In this document: in pieces, positions 45,201-50,393 of the stretch | Numbering within the stretch: the first letter of the stretch is position 1 | How the letters are laid out: every line of letters begins with the position of its first letter | Assembly (NCBI GenBank): GCA_029287455.1 | Contig: JARFRB010000113.1 | Location: forward strand, 1-50,393 | Length of the DNA: 50,393 nucleotides | Direction: 5' to 3' | DNA from: Pelagibius litoralis | Lineage (GTDB): Bacteria > Pseudomonadota > Alphaproteobacteria > Kiloniellales > DSM-21159 | The notes under the pieces: model-generated | Told to the model about the DNA's origin: nothing | What the model saw: the letters and a program-made list of their open reading frames with translations, nothing else | The model's database searches: none | Made by a program: the position numbers and the translations under genes

Positions 45201-46151
45201 TTAGGGCTCGATAACTCGGATCGGTGCTCCCTTGAGAAAGGCGAGCACCGCTTCCAGGGTTTCCCGGTAGAAAACCTCGTAGGTTTCGCGCGTGACGTAG
45301 CCGATGTGGGGAGTCGCGATTAGGCCGGGCAGACCCCGGAAGGGGTGATCCTTCGGCAGGGGCTCTTGGTCGTAGACGTCGATGGCGGCGCCGGCGATGG
45401 TTCCGCGTGCCAAGGCATTGCTGAGCGCGACACGGTCGATGATTGGCCCCCGAGAGGTGTTGACCAGATAAGCGTCGGTCTTCATCCGAGCGAACTCCTC
45501 TGGCCCCATCAGCCCCCGCGTCCGGTCCGATAACCTGAGATGGATCGTGACAAAATCCGACTGCGCCAAGAGGCGCTCCTTGCCAACCAGTTCGACGCCG
45601 ACTTCGGCGGTTCGTTCGGCGGTTAGATTCTGGCTCCAAGCAATCACCTTCATGCCGAAGGCCGTGGCATAGTGCGCGACCGCCGCGCCCAGGCGGCCCA
45701 GCCCGATGATGCCGAGTGTCGCCCCTTTCAGCTCCCGGCCAACCGCGGTCTGCCAGCCATTCTGTCTTACAGATTGAAATTCCTGAGGAATTCCCCGCGC
45801 CAGCGAGAGGATCAATCCAAATGTCAATTCCGCCGTGGCGTGGCCCGGCGAGGCCGTGCCGCACACAAGCACTCCCTGATCTTGCGCGGCCTGGATGTCG
45901 ATCGATGCGTTTCGCATGCCCGTGGTGACAATCAGCTTGAGCTGAGGCAGGCGCTGGATAAGACGCGCGGGCAAGGGCGTGCGCTCCCGCATCACGCAGA
46001 GGATTTCGAATGGCGCGAGACGCGCGGCCAAGGCTTCCTCGTCCGCCAGGTGATCAGTGAAGATCGTGAGGGTTTCCGTCGCCGGCAGCCGAGACCAATC
46101 GGCGAAATCTCCGGCGACGTTCTGATAGTCGTCTAGGATCGCAATTCGCAT
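45201..46151 (-). CDS. D-2-hydroxyacid dehydrogenase family protein
   Basis: The 316-residue NAD-dependent enzyme reduces 2-keto acids to D-2-hydroxy acids or the reverse. The cofactor motif GIIGLGRLGAAVA is typical of the family. The catalytic arginine (NTSRGPIID), glutamate (VYDQEPLPKDH) and histidine (TPHIGYVT) are all present. The N-terminal half (RIAILDDYQNVAGDFADW) is the substrate domain of the glyoxylate/hydroxypyruvate/phosphoglycerate-type subgroup. The precise acid is unknown. The 3-hydroxyisobutyrate-dehydrogenase-type gene upstream on the same strand ends 139 bases before its start. The two may act on related sugar or hydroxy acids. Confidence 0.9.
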   Translation of the reverse strand: MRIAILDDYQNVAGDFADWSRLPATETLTIFTDHLADEEALAARLAPFEILCVMRERTPLPARLIQRLPQLKLIVTTGMRNASIDIQAAQDQGVLVCGTASPGHATAELTFGLILSLARGIPQEFQSVRQNGWQTAVGRELKGATLGIIGLGRLGAAVAHYATAFGMKVIAWSQNLTAERTAEVGVELVGKERLLAQSDFVTIHLRLSDRTRGLMGPEEFARMKTDAYLVNTSRGPIIDRVALSNALARGTIAGAAIDVYDQEPLPKDHPFRGLPGLIATPHIGYVTRETYEVFYRETLEAVLAFLKGAPIRVIEP

Positions 46152-46290
46152 TTGGTAGCCTCAAGCTTGAGGGCGCGCCGGAGGGTGCTCAGGCGGACCG
46201 ACTGCATAAAGCGGACCGAAGCGATCGTCCATAACCTGGAGCCACTTCGCGTTCGTCCCCATCCCCCTTTTCGCCGTGTGCAAGAGGGCA

Positions 46291-47214
46291 TTACCCGTCG
46301 CCCGGCAGTTTCAACCCCGCGGTTCGCGCGTAAAGGCGGGCGACGGAGGAATCGTCGTCGCCGCCCATCCCGGCGCTGGCCGTCATTAGAAACATCTGCA
46401 GCGCGGTGGCCGCGATTGGCGTGGGAAATCGTGTATCGCGTGAAATGTCGGACACGATCCCGAGGTCCTTGGTGAAAATGTCGACGGCACTTCGTGGCGA
46501 ATAATCACCCTCGAGGACATGAGCCATGCGATCCTCGAACATCCACGAGTTTCCAGCGGACTTCGTGATAACTTCGTAGACCATATCGAGGTCAAGGCCG
46601 AGACGCTTGGCAAAGGTCATGGCTTCACTGGCCGCGGCGATGTGCACACCAGCGAGTAACTGGTTGATAATCTTGAAGGCCGAGCCGGTGCCCGGTTCGT
46701 CTCCCAGTTCGTAGACCTTCTGAGCCATGGCATCGAGTAGGGGGCGCGCCGCCTCGAAGGTTTCTTTCGATCCGGAAGCAAGAATCGTCAAACCACCCTC
46801 CGCCGCGCGCCGGGCGCCCCCGCTGATCGGGGCGTCGAGGTAGGCCAGGCCACGTTCGGTGGCCATGTTCGCGAGCCGCCGGGCCGTCTCCGGAGCCAAG
46901 GTCGCGCACGATACGATTACGCCGCCCGGACGAAGCGTCGCCGCCGCGCCCTCGGGACCGAAGAGAACGCGCTCGGTCTGTGCCGCGTTCACGACTACCG
47001 TGACCACGGCGCTTGCGTCTCGTGCGGCTTCGGCCGGCGAAGCCGCACCGTCCCCGCCGGCTTGGGAAAAGCGTTCCACGGCCTTTTCGGAGACATCGCA
47101 GCCGGCAACGGGGAACCCGGCGCGCAGCAGCGAACTCGCCATACCAAATCCCATGGATCCAAGACCGACGATGGCGACCTTGGAAGCTTCACCAATGTTC
47201 GACTTGTCTTCCAA
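46291..47214 (-). CDS. 3-hydroxyisobutyrate dehydrogenase-family protein, possibly L-threonate dehydrogenase
   Basis: The 307 residues form a beta-hydroxyacid dehydrogenase: NAD motif VGLGSMGFGMASSLLRAG, substrate motif LDAPISGGARRAAEGG, and the catalytic lysine in GSAFKIINQLLAG. The body resembles LtnD-like L-threonate dehydrogenases, but the substrate is not certain. I start at TTG 47214 because GGGAGG lies eight bases upstream and the NAD-binding strand follows after about 15 residues. The longer frame to 47370 has a basic, non-conserved extension. Its usual partners for threonate use (a kinase and an isomerase) are not adjacent. It acts in the cytoplasm. Confidence 0.85.
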   Translation of the reverse strand: MEDKSNIGEASKVAIVGLGSMGFGMASSLLRAGFPVAGCDVSEKAVERFSQAGGDGAASPAEAARDASAVVTVVVNAAQTERVLFGPEGAAATLRPGGVIVSCATLAPETARRLANMATERGLAYLDAPISGGARRAAEGGLTILASGSKETFEAARPLLDAMAQKVYELGDEPGTGSAFKIINQLLAGVHIAAASEAMTFAKRLGLDLDMVYEVITKSAGNSWMFEDRMAHVLEGDYSPRSAVDIFTKDLGIVSDISRDTRFPTPIAATALQMFLMTASAGMGGDDDSSVARLYARTAGLKLPGDG

Positions 47215-47374
47215 GCGTTTCGCCTCCCTAGAGTTCGGTTGCTTGACCGCCCGGCACGCTCTCTCTCTCTTGGGCCGCCGCTGCTTATCCTTATTCCCTA
47301 TCATTGGGGCGGGCGTCACACCTAGCCCTATTCCCAGACTGGGGGAAACGCTAGTCCTGGCCCCCGGCATCGGG

Positions 47375-47875
47375 CTAAGTGCGAAAGGTCAGCGTCCGGT
47401 TTAGAATAAAATTAACCATGAAAATCACTAACAGGGCTATAGCCTGCGCGATTAGATAGTAAACGAAGGCAATCAGGGTGCTGAATATCAGCCAGTTCAG
47501 GAACAAACCCAAAATTGCGATAGCAAAGAACTTGGGGAAAGCCTCATGGTGATTTGCCGAGGAAGAGAAAGTGAAGTGATACTGAAGAAAGTAATTGACG
47601 CCTACGGCGATCACGAACGTGACACAGGATGCGAGAATCTTCTGCACATCGAAGATCTCCACCGCGAGGAATAGAAGAACTAGCTGGAGAAGGGCCGCGC
47701 AGGAGCCGAAGATGAAGTAGCGGACAAGCTGCACGCTCAACAGACCCTGAAGCCCGCCCGTCACGAGAGCCTGATCGAGGGAACTTGTCGGCGCGGACAG
47801 CAGCCAGTGCGACCAGTTGCTTCGGCCCGCGTAACCCCTAGCCTTAGGGATATCCCCCGCTTCACCCTCGTGCAT
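47375..47875 (-). CDS. GtrA family membrane protein
   Basis: The 166 residues contain four hydrophobic helices (about 47-165), with the family pattern VQLVRYFIFGSCAALLQLVL at the start of the domain and VNFILNRTLTFR at the end. GtrA proteins are thought to flip lipid-linked sugars, such as bactoprenol-glucose, across the inner membrane or to assist cell-surface polysaccharide synthesis. The first 45 residues are hydrophilic and less conserved, so translation may start later. The UbiA-type prenyltransferase gene lies upstream and divergent at 48299, suggesting a shared envelope-glycan role. Confidence 0.85.
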   Translation of the reverse strand: MHEGEAGDIPKARGYAGRSNWSHWLLSAPTSSLDQALVTGGLQGLLSVQLVRYFIFGSCAALLQLVLLFLAVEIFDVQKILASCVTFVIAVGVNYFLQYHFTFSSSANHHEAFPKFFAIAILGLFLNWLIFSTLIAFVYYLIAQAIALLVIFMVNFILNRTLTFRT

Positions 47876-48298
47876 ACCCGTCCCTTCGAAACCGCCGGGC
47901 GGTGTCCCTCAGGAAGACAGCCGCAAGCAAGAAACAGCTTGCCAACAAACCTGCCTCTTACCGACGGGAGTGGGCGGATTGCGAGGACTCGAGGCAATCG
48001 CGCTTCGCCGAGTGAATTGGTTATTGGCTGTGCTCTAGAGTACGCGTTTTCTTCTAGCCCGACACGCCATTTCTCAAGAAATTTTGATGGATTCCATAAT
48101 GGGTAACTCCTCCGCGCAGGTGAGATTTCACGCGGATGCTTCAATTATTATGCGACACGATAGTAGCTAAGTCGGCGTTGCCATCTGATAATCGGTGGTG
48201 TTGATAAACGCCGAGTTCCGCGCGCCTGCGATATCGCTTTTTTGAGGGCCTGGGGGGGCGCCGCGCGGTTCACCGGAAGCTTCAAGGAAGACGGATCA
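47876..48298. other. Divergent gap between the GtrA and UbiA genes
   Basis: This 423-base stretch has AT-rich patches near 48040-48220 that could hold promoters for both genes. Open frames across it have no ribosome sites or familiar motifs. I see no tRNA or other RNA gene. Confidence 0.45.
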
Positions 48299-49297
48299 GT
48301 GACCGAACACCAAACCCCGTCCGACTCTGCCCACGCTCCGCGGCAACGTCCGCCCGCGGTGTTTTCGGACTATGTCGCCATGGCGCGGCCCGACCATTGG
48401 ATCAAACATGTTTTCGTGGTTCCGGGTATTTTGGCTGCGATGGTCTTGGCGCCCCCTTCGGAGGGGTACGATCTGTGGAGGATTGTCGGCGGTTTTCTGA
48501 GCGCGATGGCGATCGCCTCGGCGAACTATGTCATCAACGAGTGGCTCGACGCAGAACAGGACGCTCAGCATCCGACAAAGTCGACGCGCCCGGCCGCCTG
48601 CAAGGCGGTGCAGCCGCACTTCATTTATCTGGAATGCGCGGTGTTGGCGGCAATCGGTCTCTTAATCGCCTGGCTGATCGGCCCGCTTTTCCTCATTGGA
48701 AGCGTTGCGTTTCTGATCAGCGGGTTGATCTACAACGTTCCGCCGCTGCGGGTGAAGGACCGGCTCTACCTGGATAGCTTGATCGAGTCGGTGAACAATC
48801 CGATCCGGATGCTTCTCGGCTGGGCGACTATCAGCACAGTCACGGCGCCGCCAGGAAGTCTGCTTTTAGCCTATTGGATGGGTGGCGCATTCTTGATGAC
48901 CGTGAAGCGTTACGCCGAGTTCCGCGAGGGATCGGCGAAATACGGCATCGAAGTTTTGGCGGAGTACCGGCAGTCCTTCGCGCGCTATACCGAACAGCGC
49001 CTGCTGCTGATGTCCTTCCTTTATGGCCAGCTCGCCGCGTTCTTCCTCGGTGTCTTCCTGATCAAGTACCGTATCGAGTATCTGCTGGCCTTGCCCTTAC
49101 TCGCCATTCTGTTCACCTACTACCTGCGCATGGCGCTCAAGGGCAGCGACGCCGCGCAGGCCCCCGAGAAGCTCATGAGGGAAGTGCCCTTGCTGGGGCT
49201 GGTGGCCTTGATTTCGGTGGTGCTGGTGGTTCTCAGCTTTGTCGACATTCCGGCCCTGCAGTACTTCATGGAGCCGCAGCTCGTCGGGGTTCACTGA
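48299..49297 (+). CDS. UbiA-family prenyltransferase, decaprenyl-phosphate phosphoribosyltransferase-like
   Basis: The 332-residue polytopic membrane enzyme has the first aspartate motif NEWLDAEQDAQHPTKSTRP, with Asn80, Asp84 and Asp88 binding the diphosphate through magnesium. A second motif region is around YLDSLIESVNNPIRML. The HPTKSTRP continuation is typical of decaprenylphosphoryl-ribose synthase-like members, which start the route to arabinofuranose-type donors. Other UbiA substrates cannot be excluded. The start is GTG 48299, with AAGGAAG nine bases upstream. A HAD-type phosphatase gene follows convergently, and the pair UbiA plus HAD is common in this pathway, with GtrA nearby. Confidence 0.85.
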   Translation: MTEHQTPSDSAHAPRQRPPAVFSDYVAMARPDHWIKHVFVVPGILAAMVLAPPSEGYDLWRIVGGFLSAMAIASANYVINEWLDAEQDAQHPTKSTRPAACKAVQPHFIYLECAVLAAIGLLIAWLIGPLFLIGSVAFLISGLIYNVPPLRVKDRLYLDSLIESVNNPIRMLLGWATISTVTAPPGSLLLAYWMGGAFLMTVKRYAEFREGSAKYGIEVLAEYRQSFARYTEQRLLLMSFLYGQLAAFFLGVFLIKYRIEYLLALPLLAILFTYYLRMALKGSDAAQAPEKLMREVPLLGLVALISVVLVVLSFVDIPALQYFMEPQLVGVH

Positions 49298-49315
49298 GCT
49301 GGCCCGAGCGAAGGC

Positions 49316-50005
49316 TCACGTGTTGGCGCTTTTCAGCGCGCTCAACAGATCGGCGTAGTTCCCAAAACTGTGGGTCTCGGGTCCGGCGCTGTCGCTTCGC
49401 AGCCAAAAGCGTACGCCAAGCTGTTGCGCGCAGGCGCCGTCGCGCTCGGGCCGATCGCCGATCATCACCGCCTGATCGGGTCCGAAACCGGAAAGCCGCA
49501 GAATCTTCTGGAGTCCGGCAGGGTCGGGCTTCAGCCGGTCAACATCCGTGTCCCGCGCGGAGACGCAGATATCGCTCCGCAAGCCCATGGCGGCGAGCTT
49601 GGATTCGGCTGGATAGTCGGAGAAAACGGCGATTGTCCGGCCGCTCTCTCTAAGGGCCTGGAAGAGGTCTTCGACCTGCTCGAAGCGATAGCGCGAAAGG
49701 TGTCGCAGCGGGCGCCGCTCAAGCCATTCGTCGGTTATCGCGGCCAGCCTATCGGATGAAAGGCCCAAAGCACTTGGGATCAGCTCGCCCTCGATTTCGG
49801 CTAGGCTTGCTCCCGGGCGCTCCGCCAGGCGGTCGCGCAGACTTCGGAACCGCTGGAGTCCGATGACACTCTTGACCTGCTTGGGGTCCTGCAAAACGGC
49901 AAGCGCCAGTTCCGCCGCCATGCGCGCGCGCAGTGGTTTTTGGCGATACAGCGTTCCGTCGACGTCGAATACCGCCAAGCGGATCGGGGACCAATCGAAT
50001 TCCAT
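49316..50005 (-). CDS. HAD-superfamily hydrolase (phosphatase)
   Basis: The 229 residues show the HAD phosphatase core. The nucleophile motif FDVDGTLYR has Asp14 and the general acid Asp16; motif II serine is in FSDYP, motif III lysine in LKPDPAG, and the acidic motif IV in MIGDRPERDG. A helical cap (about 25-110) suggests a small phosphorylated substrate. In the decaprenyl-phosphate ribose pathway a phosphatase acts after the UbiA-type transferase, so this enzyme may remove a 5-phosphate; that is inferred from the neighbour. I start at ATG 50005 after GAGG at six bases; the open frame continues to 50101 without a good site. The UbiA gene ends 18 bases away, convergent. Confidence 0.85.
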   Translation of the reverse strand: MEFDWSPIRLAVFDVDGTLYRQKPLRARMAAELALAVLQDPKQVKSVIGLQRFRSLRDRLAERPGASLAEIEGELIPSALGLSSDRLAAITDEWLERRPLRHLSRYRFEQVEDLFQALRESGRTIAVFSDYPAESKLAAMGLRSDICVSARDTDVDRLKPDPAGLQKILRLSGFGPDQAVMIGDRPERDGACAQQLGVRFWLRSDSAGPETHSFGNYADLLSALKSANT

Positions 50006-50175
50006 TCCTCGCCTCGCGAAGGCAGGCCGCCGGCTCGGCCCGAATACGATATGATTTGAGCGGTCGCGCCAGTGTGTTTGCTTGGGCGCACTTGAATGCA
50101 CGCCACTTCAACCAATTTCGCCAGCATGATAAGGTCGCCAAGGTTTCAATCCATGCCTCAAAAGAGAACTGTCCG

Positions 50176-50393
50176 GTGAGTGGGGTCCTGCGCTTGGTCC
50201 TTGGCGACCAGCTAACCCGCGATCTATGGGCCTTGGAGGATGTGGACCGGGAGAGCGATCAGGTTTTGATGGCTGAAGTCGCGGAGGAGGCCGCCTACGT
50301 ACCCCATCACAAGAAAAAGCTAGCTTTCGTTTTCTCGGCCATGCGCCATTTCGCCCGCGAGCTGAAGGGCGAGGGGCTCGCCGTCCGCTACAT
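50176..50393 (+). CDS. Photolyase-related protein (DPRP, FeS-BCP-like), 3' end outside the window
   Basis: The 72 visible residues begin VSGVLRLVLGDQLTRDLWAL and continue through DQVLMAEVAEEAAYVPHHKK. This is the N-terminus of the deoxyribodipyrimidine photolyase-related family (FeS-BCP, prokaryotic 6-4 photolyases). These repair (6-4) photoproducts in DNA with FAD, a ribolumazine antenna and a 4Fe-4S cluster; only the antenna-domain start is visible, so the cofactors cannot be checked. The start is GTG 50176. It diverges from the HAD gene. The protein should extend about 430 residues beyond the window end. Confidence 0.85.
   Translation, partial: MSGVLRLVLGDQLTRDLWALEDVDRESDQVLMAEVAEEAAYVPHHKKKLAFVFSAMRHFARELKGEGLAVRY

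Overview
The window is GC-rich DNA with densely packed genes, and its gene content fits an alphaproteobacterium, probably a Rhodospirillales-like lineage. The clues are a PleC/DivL-like PAS sensor kinase, a DUF3141 protein beside phosphotransacetylase, acetate kinase and FabI, a complete creatinase, and a protocatechuate (pca) branch typical of soil or marine aromatic degraders. No species can be named from the sequence alone. No rRNA, tRNA, CRISPR array, insertion sequence or phage gene was recognised.

Layout. 1-1655: the tail of an enoyl-CoA hydratase, convergent with pobA (4-hydroxybenzoate 3-monooxygenase). 1926-6717: a putative RiPP locus of YcaO, TfuA-like protein, cytoplasmic HExxH metallopeptidase, and a 207-aa protein ending in six AYSGGK hexapeptides, which looks like a multi-core precursor. 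6714-11514 (minus strand): GNAT acetyltransferase, class III cyclase with TPRs, a 37-aa membrane peptide, a Crp-family regulator, a DUF302 protein and a cupin dioxygenase-like protein. 11728-17585: amidohydrolase, TVP38-type membrane protein, PAS histidine kinase and MFS transporter. 17604-20953: SDR, pirin, creatinase and a ParB-like small protein. 21003-22911: a kinase remnant, a small secreted protein and a formate/nitrite-type channel. 23013-28335: DUF3141, phosphotransacetylase, acetate kinase and FabI. 28412-29964: a heme-binding sensor kinase broken by one frameshift. 29968-33715: an operon of ferredoxin, ferredoxin reductase, pcaD, pcaH and pcaG. 33926-36534: MltF-like transglycosylase, small lipoprotein and a frameshifted DUF4399 gene. 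36535-44100: P-type ATPase, multicopper oxidase, a periplasmic beta-propeller, then divergently a cupredoxin-like protein and a polytopic membrane protein. 44165-50393: cold-shock protein, periplasmic hypothetical, two dehydrogenases, GtrA, UbiA-type prenyltransferase, HAD phosphatase and the start of a photolyase-related gene.

How the genes work together. PobA makes protocatechuate from 4-hydroxybenzoate, PcaHG opens the ring and PcaD hydrolyses the enol-lactone downstream; pcaB and pcaC are not in the window. The phosphotransacetylase and acetate kinase can interconvert acyl-CoA and acyl-phosphate/ATP beside FabI and a PHA-synthase-like hydrolase, which suggests acyl storage or overflow metabolism. 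The main candidate for an undescribed system is the YcaO-TfuA-metallopeptidase-repeat precursor locus. YcaO plus TfuA is the known signature of peptide backbone thioamidation. The precursor has no cysteine, its core is glycine-rich and repeated, and no E1/ThiF-like azoline partner lies nearby. A family of thioglycine-containing hexapeptides, or one long thioamidated tail, is therefore a specific hypothesis. It is inferred, not shown.

Two genes carry single-base frameshifts, so sequence errors are possible and those loci should be read with care.
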